Of a DNA stretch of 31,776 nt, positions 1 through 11,770 are shown one piece after another. A program made the position numbers and the translations under genes. A model generated the notes under the pieces. That model did not search any database, was not told the DNA's origin, and saw nothing but the letters and a program-made list of their open reading frames with translations. The stretch's first letter is position 1. The number at the start of each line of letters is the position of its first letter. The stretch is from Folioceros fuciformis (lineage: Eukaryota > Anthocerotophyta > Anthocerotopsida > Anthocerotales). The DNA is taken from NCBI GenBank assembly GCA_049999805.1, contig JBNGIO010006274.1, forward strand, positions 30,042-61,817. The letters run 5' to 3'.

Positions 1-2236
1 GTTATGGAGAAGGTTGCTCGCATAACGTCAGTCCTGCGGCTGCCGGTGGAGAAGGTGGATGAAGTTAAGCACCTCCTCACCTCGTTTTCTGAGGACGGAT
101 GGGGCATAGGTAGATGGATCGACATTCTGGTGGCTGCCTGTGCATATATTGTGGTTCGACAAAGCCGGCTTCCCCTCACGCTGGTTGAGGTTGCTGTGAG
201 TGTTCACGGTCCCCTGGTTACGTGAAAGTTGTTCCGGCTTGACATATAGTGGTCAGACTTACTTGGTTTGTGTAACAGGAGGTTGTGACATGCCCTCCTG
301 CAGAACTTGGCCGCATGTTCAGCCGTGTGCTCCATACTTTGGATATAACCTTGGTATGTTGCACTACCCGATGTTCCTCGACCTCACTGTGTTGAACAAT
401 TGTCTTCTGGGAGACTCTAACGTTGCTTCCGATCGGTGCAGCCAGATACTGATCCTGCAATTTTCCTTGAACGGGCAATCACCTCACTTTCTGCTTTTGA
501 GGTGAGTCACGTTGTAAAAGTAGTTGCTATGGATTTTTGGTCCAGTTAATTGCTGCAAGCTTATAGGTACGCCTTTGTAGAGTATGACACGGAACACCAG
601 AAGAGACATGACCAAGCAAGGACTGCTGCTGCTGGAGTACTCTAAGGAGTGGTGTCTGACAACAGGACGGCATTCTTTGCCGGTAAGAGACACGCAGCAT
701 TCAGTATCAATCGTCACTTTCAGAACTGTTTCCTTTTCTGAATTTTTTACACGGACCAAAGGAAGATTGTTTGGTCACTGCAGGTCGTAGCTGCAATAAT
801 TTTGATATTGGCAGAATCAAGCAAGGTGAAATTGGGAGCTGCTGAAGTTTGTAGGGAGCTCCAAGCTTCTCAGACACGCACATCAATCAGGAGCAGGGAA
901 CTTAAGGTACTGCAACATTCCACCAGTTGTGTCACACCCCAGATTGGATGATTCCCTTGTGTGGTGTCAGCTTTAGGGCTAGGAAAGGTGTACTCGTCTG
1001 CTGCCTGCTTCATCTGACATTTTTCTTGTTAATATGTTGTCCATGCAAGCAAGCCCTTGTCGGATTTGCTCAGAGATTGCCCTGGGGCAAGGACATCTCA
1101 ATTAAAACTCTGCCTCGCCATCTGCCCTTTCTGTTGAAGGTGTGCAAGCTTATTTCCTTGGTGTCACTCCGGGTCTTAAGTTCTGAACGTATGTGAAGTC
1201 TTTGATTTCTTCCAGTGTGTTTGTCACTGAAGTCTTGTTTCCCTGTACTTGCAAACAGTACCTAGACATTAACTGCAAACCCAAAGCCAGGTCTGCAGAC
1301 CCGAACTCCAGGGGATCAGCACATCGTCAACAAGAGCTCAGTGTTGAGAGAGCAAAAATCTCTTCAGCAGCTGACTGCCCTGCTGCATCTCTACGGCATG
1401 CCCCATGCCATGCAACAGAATCAGCTGTGGAAGTCAGGTCTGGAGACTCCCGATCTCTATATAACAGTGTAGAGGGTGATGGCAGTCAAAAACGAAAGTA
1501 CGAAGACCTGATTAGGGAAGCTAGTGCAGAACAGGAGTGTGTCCGCAAATCCTCGCGATGTGAGGTCAGTGAGCAAGCACTCTGGGATGGTTTACCACCG
1601 GCATTTCATGCAAGTCGGGAGGCCAGAGAAAGGTACCAGTCTCAGCATGTTGCAAATTACTCTGAGAGGATGAGGGGTTAGGGGTTTTGACCTTTAACCT
1701 CATTTCCCGGATGTGTGATGTTACAGGAGGCAAGTCAAGATTGCTGCTGCAAAAGATCGGATTGCTGCAAAGAGGCGGGGATTAGAAAGTGAGCTCATCA
1801 TCGTAGGTGCAAATGAAGACGCAACCTGTCCAGCACCTGGCAGGAGGAAATGTGCCAGAGAAGGGCCAGGTCTTGATCGTGAGGATCTCTTAATAGAGCA
1901 TTTGATTCTTAATGGGGTAGGTGATTCGTGTGCCTATCCACCTTGGTAAGAGAAATGTGGTGACAGATTCAACGGCAACTCACGTGAGCCTTCTGTCTCA
2001 GACTGACGAACGAGGAATTGAAGATGGCTATTACCGGGCACTGCTAGCAGCCACTACCGGTGAAAATATCGCAGATGAGAATCTCTCTCAATATCTCCGA
2101 AGCGCATCTGAGGTAAGTTGGACACGTTTGCCCTCCTTTTGTTCAGTGTCCCTTGTCCTACTAAGATGTGATGGACTCGACGTAGGTTGCTTTCCTGAAA
2201 GCTCTAGAGGACGATCAGACAGAGGACAGCTTGTAA
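1..2236 (+). CDS. TFIIB-like cyclin-fold protein (MEE12/CCG type), 5'-partial
   Basis: Ten exons are visible: 1-195, 279-353, 442-501, 581-682, 784-906, 1050-1139, 1259-1632, 1727-1916, 2002-2112 and 2186-2236 (TAA). They give 456 residues; the N-terminus, where the family carries a zinc ribbon, lies outside the window. The family consists of plant TFIIB-related proteins, nuclear regulators of transcription; Arabidopsis MEE12/CCG acts in the central cell of the female gametophyte. Seen: two cyclin-fold repeats with hallmark segments DGWGIGRWIDILVAACAYIV and CPPAELGRMFSRVLHTLDI, then KEWCLTTGRHSLPVVAAIIL and AQRLPWGKDI. The long exon at 1259-1632 is Ser/Glu-rich and basic and looks disordered; a Lys/Arg-rich stretch follows at 1727-1800. 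All junctions are GT-AG and phase-consistent. The assignment rests on recalled similarity along both repeats. A BRF or another TFIIB paralog is the main alternative, but the GRW/CAYIV and LPWGKD blocks fit MEE12 better. Confidence 0.83.
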
Positions 2237-2972
2237 CTCGACAACCTTTGGGATCGTCCGCGTATGGTCTCTAAATCATGGAGGTAAGCGTAGGTTAAAC
2301 ACTTTTCGCCGCACATTTGAGATTCAACTTCTCAAATTACGACACTGATCTCTGAATTCGTGTGGCATAGATTGACGTCAAGCAAGGGATTACCCTGAAA
2401 CAAGGGACACATTCTCGACGATGAGCATTACACACAGCTTGCACCTCGAAGCTTTTTCCAGTTGTAATCATGTTTGTAACACCATGTACAAAATCTACTC
2501 TCTTTGTTCGTACTGTCAGAGATAAGACAGAGAGTGGACACAAGTTGTGACAAACCGACTCAAACAGAATTGGACGTAACCAACAGCAATTTGAAGTCAT
2601 TCCAACACCTGTGGACTGCACAGAAACGATGCATCCTCGATTTTCTCCGCACTGTATCTGTTAACCTCGTCCTGGCAGGGCGCACAGCTCAAACGTCCCC
2701 GGACATATCTGCGGTTAATATTACTTCCTAATCCTAATGGTTAGAACTCTCCAAGTCATGCTCAGACATCTGCCGGGCAAAAGAGAGAATCTCTGAATAC
2801 GCCTCTGACAGGCTCTGAAATGACTCTGAAGATCCAACATCAAGTTGGAAAACTCTATGTTCACCTGACTACTTCCAAAGAGAAAATCTCCGGTCTCCGC
2901 AGAATCACTGTAGGTCATGACAGACAAGACACTGGACATACAAGACATGAGGTATGAGAAGTCTTCCACCTG
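2237..2972. other. Convergent intergenic region, 3' UTRs
   Basis: This lies between the stop of the TFIIB-like gene (plus) and the stop of the kinase gene (minus). Short ORFs exist on both strands, but none continues through splice sites or resembles a known family. I expect it to hold the 3' UTRs of the two flanking genes. No repeat or RNA gene was recognised. Confidence 0.6.
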
Positions 2973-5120
2973 CTACGGGATTCCAGCTGAAAGAAAACAA
3001 TGGTTGAAGCAGCCAAACCATCGGGACTTCGTTGGCACAGCGTCCACATCCTTTATCCTCATGGGTGCCGTATCCTTCATGCTTGGGCTGAGTGGCTCTT
3101 TCTCCACAATGAGTACCTTTGGAGGTGGCGGCATTGCCATGCGGGCCGGAGGAGCAACAACAGGTGGTGGCAGCGTGACAGGCACTGCCGGTCTCTGGAT
3201 CATGACCGCCGGAGTGGCATTCCCCTCAGAAGGGAGGGAGAAGGAGAAGGCACTCAGCATACGCACCACTTGCCCGAAATTCGGGCGCACCTCGGGATCT
3301 TCTGCCCAACATGACTGCATGATGAACACCAGCTCCTCTGGCAAACCTTCAGAACAGTTTGGTCTCACTTTCTGTCAAACATAAAACCACGATAAGCACA
3401 GTTCACACCCAACATCAACTGACCAAGAATCCCAGCTTGCCGGCAGAACGAAAGACGAATGGTTTACAAGAAAACATACTCGCGTAAAAGCCACGTCTGG
3501 ACCTGGATAGAATAATACCTTGAACGCGGCTGCATACGCAGCTTGTAGGTTTGACATCCCTTCAAACGGCATTCGATTTGTCAACAGCTCCCACAAGACG
3601 ATAGCAAAACTGTACACGTCCACCTTATGGTTATAGTGCTTCTTTTCACCGTGCCTCAGGGTTACAGTGCTGTAGAGCTGCAACATTAACAACCATAACA
3701 CGTCAGAACATGAAGACCAGATAGTCTTAGAAAACGAGTCAAGTGTGACTGACGGAGGAAATTCAGACATCCAAAAGCAGAACGTAGATACAGGATTGTC
3801 ATCCACTCAAATCTCACCTCAGGGGCCATCCACCTGTAAGTTCCAGTCTCAGCTGTCATCATCTCAGTCAATGTTTCTTCCCTAGCAAGTCCAAAATCCA
3901 CCAGCTTCACAGTCTTCTGGTCCTCCGTCAGAAGGAGGTTGTCTGCTAAGAAGAACGGAGATCAGAGACCACACACTGGATGCTGAGAGAACTAATATTT
4001 CAGAACAGTGGGACGGGGGCATGTACCAGGCTTCAAATCACGATGAATGATGCCATTTGCGTGGAGACAGTCCATTGCCTGAGCAATATCGAGGGCAAAG
4101 CCGACTGCAACCCTAAGGTCCAGCTTCTTAGGCCGCAGACCCACAAGGTACTTGCGTAATGATTTGCCAGCAAGTAACTCCGTAACAACTACCATGACTG
4201 GCTCCTTACAGGCTCCCACAAACTGCGAAGAGAAACATAATGATTAACCAAGAGGACAGAGGTTTCTCCTTCTCTTCACGTAGGAAACTCGACATAGTCG
4301 ACTTCATTCTGGACAAGAGAAAGTGAGACTCAACCGTTGCTGGGGCCACGAACATAATCAGCGACAAGAAGAGCACGAGGCAACTCACCCTCACAAGATT
4401 CCTGTGCCGTACTCTGGACAACATGGCCACTTCTCGGGTAAACCGGGCATCAGCTTTATCAGCATCCTCAGCTTTATCCGAGAGCTGCATAATCTTTACA
4501 GCAACGTTTTGGTCTTGGTACCTACAGCAGGGCACAGCCGAAGCACATTGAAAGAATGAAAGAAGTCCAAGAATTGTTCCACGCTCTTCTTGTCCTAAAG
4601 AGCCAAGTGTAGCTCCACAGCCACCCGCGCCGCAGAGCGAGCAATCCAAAATGCCACAGCCTCCAACACAAGCACGAGATAAGAAGCTGAGGACTTGAAA
4701 AATTAGCAAACAATTCAACCGCACCAACCAGCGCCGGCCACACTCGAAGAAGCATAGCAGACAAACGGCAGCAAAACACGGCCTGGGGCGGCAGCCAGCT
4801 GACGAGGCCGCTACGAAAATAAAAGCACCTCCTGACGGCGGTGCAGGCAAGAGGACTCACTTCCCCTCGTAGACCTTGCCGTGCGCACCCTCCCCGATTT
4901 TGGGGCCCACATAGAGCAGCTTGGGATCGATGAGGCAGCTCTGATCCCACACGAAGTCGAAGGCCATGCCATTAGGCGACGGCAGGGGCGGCGCAGCACG
5001 GAGCCCCTCCCGCTGCTGCTGCTGCAGCTGCTTGGGAGTCTCCGGGAGCACGCGAGCCCCCTTCACATTCTCGTTCCGCAGCAACAGGCGCTCCTCGCTG
5101 GCGCCCGCGCGGGCATACAT
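2973..5120 (-). CDS. Raf-like Ser/Thr protein kinase, group C (ATN1-like)
   Basis: Six exons in transcript order: 5120-4861, 4521-4389, 4222-4027, 3942-3818, 3677-3519 and 3371-2973 (423 aa). The first in-frame ATG is at 5120; the reading frame stays open upstream to about 5216 but without an ATG. A possible 5' UTR splice acceptor lies just before it. All kinase motifs are present: glycine loop [16 protein letters not shown] lysine, HRDLKPDN catalytic loop, DFG, MAPE, and the family segments [13 protein letters not shown] and [10 protein letters not shown]. This family phosphorylates Ser/Thr in plant MAPKKK-like signalling. The block [19 protein letters not shown] directly before the kinase domain is typical of ATN1. 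The tail after the domain is proline-rich and ends in [16 protein letters not shown]; a Cys-Phe pair near the C-terminus also occurs in ATN1 and suggests lipid attachment. The first 40 residues contain a polyglutamine run. Substrate and pathway cannot be read from sequence. Confidence 0.9.
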
Positions 5121-6056
5121 TTTGGTGTTGCACGAAGCTAAAAAGGCAAGAATAAATATGCACTCAGGCTTCAGCCGGGGCGTCCATCGCTGGCGGCTGC
5201 CATCACGCAAGAGCAAGCACTGCCAGCCATGGCATCCCAGGCGTGCCTAGGGCAAGCGCGGGGCCTCCTCCTTCACACCACCGGCGGCCTCCTCCTGCGC
5301 TTCCTGTGCGCAAGAGCCAAGCCGGGAGGTCTGCACCTGGAACCGCCCCCGAGCCGGAGCGCAGCATGCTAGACCCACAGCCGATACCGGACGCCACCAC
5401 CAATCCGGCATCGCCCAGCTGCTCCTGCTCCAACTTCCTCCTCCCGCCCACTCCCGGCTGACATCCCCTATCCCCTCCCTTCCCTTTCCCTCCTCTTCCT
5501 TCACTGGCCTTCTCTTGCCCTCACCTCGCCCCGCCTCACGCAGAAGAGCAGAGAACCCGGGAAGCAGGCGAGGAAGATGCTACACAGGGCGGGCGGAGAG
5601 CCCAGGTCCCGGCGAAACTGGCGCTCACTCCACAGCGCCATCAGGGCAGCGGCGAAACCCAGGCTCGCGTCGGCGTCAGGTTGCTGCAGAGCCGTGTCGG
5701 TGGCGGTATGGGTTTCGGTACGGGAACGCCGGCATTTGCCGCTTGGGCCCGCGCGACTAGAGGAGACCGACGACCCGGCCCTGTGTCCCCGCCGCAACGC
5801 TGCGCTATGCTACAGGTGGCCGACGCAGAGGATTTCGTTTCCGTGAAAGGCAGATCCCGGGGGCCCGGGTGAGAGGCGTGGCGTCACTGTTTGGCACAGA
5901 GACTGGCAACAAACCTGACCTGTTCAATTCTTGGTAGGAGCCTGTCACCGCCATCACCAACGCGCGGACAAGGGCGACCATGCGGAGGCGCGGCAAGCGC
6001 AGCGCAGTCGACAGCCTATCTACTTCCTCCACGCGATGTGCGTACCTAACTGCGAT
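5121..6056. other. GC-rich intergenic region upstream of the kinase gene
   Basis: This region holds the 5' flank of the kinase gene and the 3' flank of Toc75, both on the minus strand. It is very GC-rich, so several frames are open by composition alone. One minus-strand stretch (5694 to about 5560) could encode a basic N-terminus followed by a hydrophobic segment and ends at a good splice donor (after 5520, gtgagg), but I found no continuing exon. The strand has a pyrimidine-rich block around 5460-5520. No gene is called here. Confidence 0.55.
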
Positions 6057-9000
6057 CTACCATCGCTCTCCCAAGCTGACCTTGAAGGAACCTGTCCCGT
6101 TGCCACACTCCACAACATACTCGGCTCGCACTAGTCCAAGATACACGCCAGCGCCGTAGGCTGTGCCGCGTCGTAGTCGCCTCCACAGCCTGGCGGGGTC
6201 CCGCACACTCCCGAGGTCGGCTCCAGTCTCTACGTACGCGTACACCTGACTTTTCTGCAAAGGCATCCGCACCTCTGCAGCGACCTGCTGTAAGACAGAC
6301 AGGAAACAAACAGCCACAAGAAGCAAGGTCAGAGATCTGGATCCAGCCTTCGTTTTCTGTACCCCGCGAAGCATGCGGCAAAACGCATCCCACAGGTCCG
6401 CCACCTCCGCATTACCTCCAGCAAGTGCCGGCTTCGGCTCAGCTCGCCTTCGTTCTGAGCTCGCAAAGCGTATGGACCTCCGGTGGTGAAAGATTGGTAC
6501 CTAGGGACATCCCCGACACAGCCGCCGTAATGGCCGTGGAGGATGAGGACGCGGGGCGGCTCGTCTGCCTGGGCCGGCACGTTCCCTAGCAGCATGAACC
6601 TCGTCATGCCGAGCTGGTGCCTGTTAAACATCGGGGAATTCCGACCGATGCCAAGCCCTTGGTCCACCTGCAACCACGGCAAGCAAGGGGAGTTGATTCC
6701 ATGCATCCTCACGAGCGAGACCCAAACCAGAAGGCGGGAAGAGGAATGTATGACGATCTTACCTGAAATACATCCCGAGACCCGATCTGCGCGCCGTTCA
6801 CAAAGGTAGTGTTGTCTCGGGTGATCTTGCTCTGGAAGAAAGCAAGATGTTCGATTCCTGAACCCTCGAGGTCTCCCCAGTTTCCGAGACGGTACAGGCC
6901 GTGATTTTGGATCACGCTCGCTTCATCGCGTGTGGCAACTTCCTCCAGAACCACCCCGTAGGTTAGCTTGCTTCGTTTTGTGAAGTTCTGCCACCGGGAT
7001 CGTCACAAACTTAGCCAGTAGCGAGAGGTCTCAAGAAAGAAAAAACGAAGGTTGTGACGGGTGTGAACATAGTGGATCACCTACCTCTGTCACGTTGATC
7101 TTAATACCAGCACGGTCCACCCACATGGCTGGTGGCTGATGGACGCTGGCAAACACTGCAGTAAGTTTCCTCTTGTTGAAACAGCTGGCTCGGAATGTCC
7201 GATTCATGTCACTGTCGTGGCCGTCCAAGTAAGGGTGCAAGTATTCAAGTTTGAAGCGGAGATCATCCTGCTAAGAAGGCATCACATTGCAATGTCCGAT
7301 GGCTCAGCCACAAGCACTTCGTATACCTCACCACGAACTGAGTGCGCGGGCATCATCAGAACAATATCAGGTGCACGCACCTGCGGTTGAAGAATATTAG
7401 TTGTCGCAATTGAGGCACAGACAGATCGGTTCAGACCCATAATATTTCGATGCTCAACAAACAAGCTGCCTCCGGGTTGCAAGGTGCCCTGTTCTTCACC
7501 ACCACGTGCACGAGTACTGATCAGCACACACAGAGATGGCTTCGAGAGGATCTTGTCATAGACATTGTAGGAGGCAGAAAGATAGAACAGGGTGGACAGT
7601 GGGTGTACCAGGTCGGGCCTCCCATTTTCGTTGGTCAAGAAGCTCCATTCAGTGTCAACATGGGCACATTTGACGGGCCGCTCACTGACAACCACATCCA
7701 ACATGACGCCACCGTCATCAGCAAGCTCAGTGTCTAGCTGAGGAGTCACTTGCACTTTGTCAAAGAGGCGTAGCTGAAAAATGTTGTGCAGGGCAGCCTT
7801 TCCTGCATCAACATTGTATGGCATCCCTTCTCTTACCTGCAATCAGTATTTTATCGGACTCCGTGCGGCTTATATGACCTCTACAAAGGTACCAGTTCTG
7901 AGACTCAAATGTTCACCTTAAAGCTACTCAACCACTAGAAAAGAGGACAAGAGGAGATGTCCGGAGACCAGTCACTGACCATTTTTGGCAGCTCACGAAA
8001 TATGACGCAATCCCTGGTGTGACCCGGCACACGTCTCCCATTCTTGTCCTCATAGAAGATGCGCAGCCTCGTAATGTCTCCCTCGAAGACATTGAACTGC
8101 AATGCACCATCCACAACGCCTCCAAAACTCTTAACCTTGGCATAATTGTAGCCATTCGAACGGTACCAGCCTTCCACCTTTTCATGGATGGTAGCAAGAG
8201 TGTGCACAGTCACATTCCCTTGCTCCTGCAACCACCTTGCAATATCCCTTTGAAAATCAAGAGGCAATAAACACCTCCTCGATCTCCTTGCAACCTTCTG
8301 CAGCTTATTCAAATCTGTCCTCTCACTACGAGAGTGCTCTGAGCTCCAGCTAGCAGCCCCAGCGCCACCGTTGCCATCCCGCCGCTCACTTTGAGAAATC
8401 GACTGTGCGGATTCATTCATCGATAACCCGACTTCCGAATCCTTCCTGTGTCTTGCGTCAGTCCGGCAAGGGGCGTCCACTTTAATAAACCTGCAGCGTG
8501 CCACACCTGGGTGCTCAAACCCTTGAGCTTCAATGACAACCTTCATCCCCTTACCATCTTTCTCTTGGACACAATATCCCTTCACGTACTCGTACCACCC
8601 AATCCGAAAAATCTCAGACAGGGTTGCTTCAACGTCTTCCCGGGTGAAGGCCGACCCAGCTGCTAATCCGTTGAAACCACAAGGCAACAAGGATGCATCC
8701 AACACTGCTCCTCCAGCATCTACGAGCTGCACAGAAGTGCAATGATATTTCCTCCTTGCTTCCAGGTCACTGACCGGCACTACTGTGTGCCCATCTTGGC
8801 CGTTCCCCTGTTTTCCTTTGCCCAGCAAACCCCCAACGCTACACCTCTCGGAGCTATCCCCGCCATCAGAGTTACTGCCATCCCCGCCACCTCCGCCAAA
8901 GCTCCCCCCTCCTTCGCCGTCGCCTCCTCGACCGCCTCCCCCTCCGACATCCGCGGTCCCCTGTCCAGAATCGTGGTCTACAAGAAGCGCGAATAAATTA

Positions 9001-9422
9001 TTCAGCATTCCAACTGCTCCTCGAATCTGCTCCAGCATTCTAATCAGAATGCCGTGGGGCAGTGAAGCCTTGGAGACGTCTGCAACCCCGTCCCTGGCGT
9101 AAACAGCTGAAACCAAGCAATTCCCTACCGCTCTAGAATAACAGGTGTGCTCCAACGAATCTGCGAAAGCCCCAAGCCCGTAGCAGCCATGCAGACAGAG
9201 ACGGGGCTGGAAGCCGAAAACGAAAAACCCCGGTAGACTGTCCCCTCTACTCCCGACTGTCTTGCTGGATTGTAGGGACGCGCACAAGTGGTTGGGGGCA
9301 TACTGGAACGTTTTGGCCCACCATGCGGGCCAGGACGAGGAAGAAGGGAGAAGCAGCTTGGATTGTCCGCACCGGACATCGCAACTGCCAAGGAGATGGC
9401 TGGGGTCAGCAGCGCAGCCCAT
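6057..9422 (-). CDS. TOC75: Toc75, chloroplast outer-envelope protein-import channel
   Basis: Seven exons: 9422-7980, 7836-7609, 7488-7381, 7267-7085, 6987-6763, 6667-6416 and 6287-6057 (889 aa; the last acceptor could be 6284). Toc75 is the Omp85-type beta-barrel that moves preproteins across the outer chloroplast membrane. Order: long N-terminal transit-like region; glycine-rich stretch around residues 149-168, as used in Toc75 for envelope targeting; POTRA domains about residues 190-560; then the barrel. Family blocks seen: QPGGSLFVEHRNIMGLNRS, LEYLHPYLDG, RTFRASCFNKRKL, KITRDNTTFVNGA, VDQGLGIG, FNRHQLGMTRF, HGHYGGCVGD and a terminal GLVRAEYVV..GTGSFKVSLGERW strand. The L6-loop motif, normally VRGY in GGPYSVRGYN, reads GGPYALRAQN here. 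Start uncertain: the 9422 ATG is in frame, but another frame (ATG 9544) is also open and transit-like; a missed 5' intron could join them. The gene starts only 198 bp from the stop of the next gene upstream. Confidence 0.93.
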
Positions 9423-9620
9423 TCCGACGCTCCCGCGCTGTCAGAGCCGTGGGGAGCGCGTCGCCATCGCCGATCCCCTCTCCGGTGTCGTGACCGTACT
9501 CGCCGGAGTGCGAACCAACAATCAAACCTAGCTGCTTTCCTCACGGAGGAATACTAACCGTAGACTTATTATACAGGACAAGACGAGAGAATAGTAGTAA
9601 CCCGCGTGTGAAAAACGACA

Positions 9621-11395
9621 TCAGGATGGGAGCCGGAGTCCCGAAAAAGCTCCTACATCTAAGACCTCTCGCAAGCTGACTATCGAGCCCAGCTCGATAG
9701 AGCGCTGAGCAGCCACCCCCACGGCCACAGACAGCAACCCCTCTTGCAAAGTCACAGCCGGGGGCCTCTGCCCATGCGATTTCACTGCCTCCATGAATTC
9801 CATGTGCTCCAGGTAGCTGGATCCGTGGTGCAATCCTTCCCACCTGCCAAACACAAGAAATTCTAAGCAGGAAGACCTGGTCTTGACAAACAGTGTCTCT
9901 CAAGTGACGGTGCGTTACTTGACTCTGTCGTCGTGAACGTGGAACGTCTTCACTCCCTCTCTGCCTTCCGATCTTAGGCCCAGTCTGACAACGCCCTCGG
10001 ACACCAGTGCCTCCCCCTAAAATTCAACCAAGTCACAGTAAGCCAGAGGACTTCCCCGGGCCTCCATGCGCGATGGCTTGCGCATGTGCTTTCAGGCGAG
10101 CACCAGAGCGATCTCCCTCACCTTTCCTAGATCGCCAACAACGCTAATTTCTTGCTCGTTGCGGCTGCCTTCGGCAAACATACACAGATCCAGAGTTGCT
10201 CGTGATCCATTGTCGTACTCGATGATCACGAACGCGTTATCAAGAATGTCCGGAACCTGTCAGAGCACAGTCCAGGCAGCATTGCTTTCGGCCCAGGTCG
10301 TGATGCACAGCAGAATTCCACACTACCAGCAGGAGAGTGGAGGTGTAGGACAGGTCCAGACCGACTTACCTCACCATCGTAACTTTCATCCAGGTGATTC
10401 ACACTTTGTGCACCCGAAGCCATGACGCGAGCAGGAGTCGCTCCCGTTATCAGATTCATAAGGTCAAAGAAATGGCAGCACTTCTCCACCAGAGTGCCTC
10501 CGCTATTCCTGTTAAACCGATTCCAGTTGTTCACCTGCAATCAGAGGATTCATCATAGTGCAAGTAGTTCATCCAAACCTGCTGTTTCCCCTCCAAGCAA
10601 GCTCAAGGAGACGCAGCAAAAGCAAGAAACCAAGCCTGACCTTAACAAGGAAAGGAAATCTATGCTCCCTGATGGCAACCATCCTGACCGGTCCGATCGT
10701 ACCGGCCTTCACTTCCTCAATCAACCTGGCGACAGGAGGCATGTAGCGATACTCGAGCCCGACCTGCAGGAGGATGTCCTTTCTCGCCTCCGCTGCCACC
10801 AGCACCTGCAACCTCCGGTTCGCATCCCTCAGTTAGCATCGACACACATCTGCTCCACCACTCCAAATCTTCCCGTCCGTCGTACACCGCAGCATCGCCA
10901 GCTACCTACCCGCTTACAGTCCTCCACTGTCGTGCACAGCGGCTTCTCCACCAGTATGTGGTGAGGCTTGGGATGGCTCAGCACGTCCAGCAGAATGGCC
11001 GCGTGCGTCATGTTAGGCGTGGCAACGACCAACACATCGCAGATGCCGCTATCGAGCAGCTCCTTGTGATTGGAGAACACCTGGATCATTTCAAACTCTT
11101 CAAAAGACGCACAAGTTGAGCTCCAACGTTAAGACTGCGACAGGCCCCGCGCCTCAGGCGCCATCGTCCGATTACTGACCTGCAGAGAAGGCGCGTGAGG
11201 CGCGAGAGAGGCGGCCACAGCGATGGCAGCCTGCTGCGAGCCCGGGAAGGGATCGGCCACAGCCACCACGGATGCCCCGGGGAGGAAGGCCAGATTGCAC
11301 ATGTGTTCTCGTCCCATCATGCCTGCCCCCACAATTCCGTATCGCACGTTGCGGGGCTCGTCCCCTTCTGGCGTGACGTTGCTCCTGATCGTCAT
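9621..11395 (-). CDS. Gfo/Idh/MocA-family NAD(P)-dependent oxidoreductase
   Basis: Seven exons: 11395-11180, 11095-10910, 10805-10641, 10534-10370, 10256-10122, 10016-9919 and 9843-9621 (395 aa). The family reduces or oxidises sugar-like or inositol-like substrates with NAD(P). The N-terminus has the Rossmann fingerprint [23 protein letters not shown] and HILVEKPLC (the family EKP motif) follow. The C-terminal domain has [15 protein letters not shown], with the conserved His and Asp of the active-site region. The length fits the family. I chose the ATG at 11395 because homologs begin shortly before the Rossmann strand, but the frame is open to another ATG at 11533, which would add 46 residues rich in Cys and hydrophobics. 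The second exon uses an acceptor (gaagag) with a poor polypyrimidine tract; phase and alignment require it. The substrate cannot be predicted. Confidence 0.88.
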
Positions 11396-11770
11396 CTCTG
11401 CAGACTGCTTGCGAATTACAGAATTCGTGAAACCAGCTAGCGCGTTGCACAAGTGCCGCAAGAAGCTCGCACAGTTGGAATTGATAACACATTCCCCGCA
11501 GCCCGGTGGACAGAATGGACAGATGAGCAACATTCAGATATGCTCCGTCACTGCAGGCCCAGGTTCAGTGTATTTGGACGTGCCCGCGCACAGAGCCCTA
11601 GACCACAATAGCCTGCGGATTGCGGAATATTTGCCGTGTCCGAATCTACTTCGAGGCATACTTGTACCCCGATAGGTGACATAACGAGTCACGCTATGAG
11701 GTCCCTATTCCCTGGGACCCAGCATGGTGATAGGTGGAACTGCCGGGAGACGTCTTGAAAATACGTGACT
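11396..11770. other. Intergenic region between two minus-strand genes
   Basis: It contains the 3' flank of the aldo-keto reductase gene and the promoter region of the oxidoreductase gene. No repeat, RNA gene or separate ORF with family similarity was seen. The alternative upstream ATG of the oxidoreductase (11533) falls inside it. Confidence 0.55.

Noticed and set aside
5121-5216. Extending the kinase N-terminus upstream to 5216.
   Set aside because: The frame is open but contains no ATG there; the first ATG is at 5120 and a splice acceptor lies just before it.
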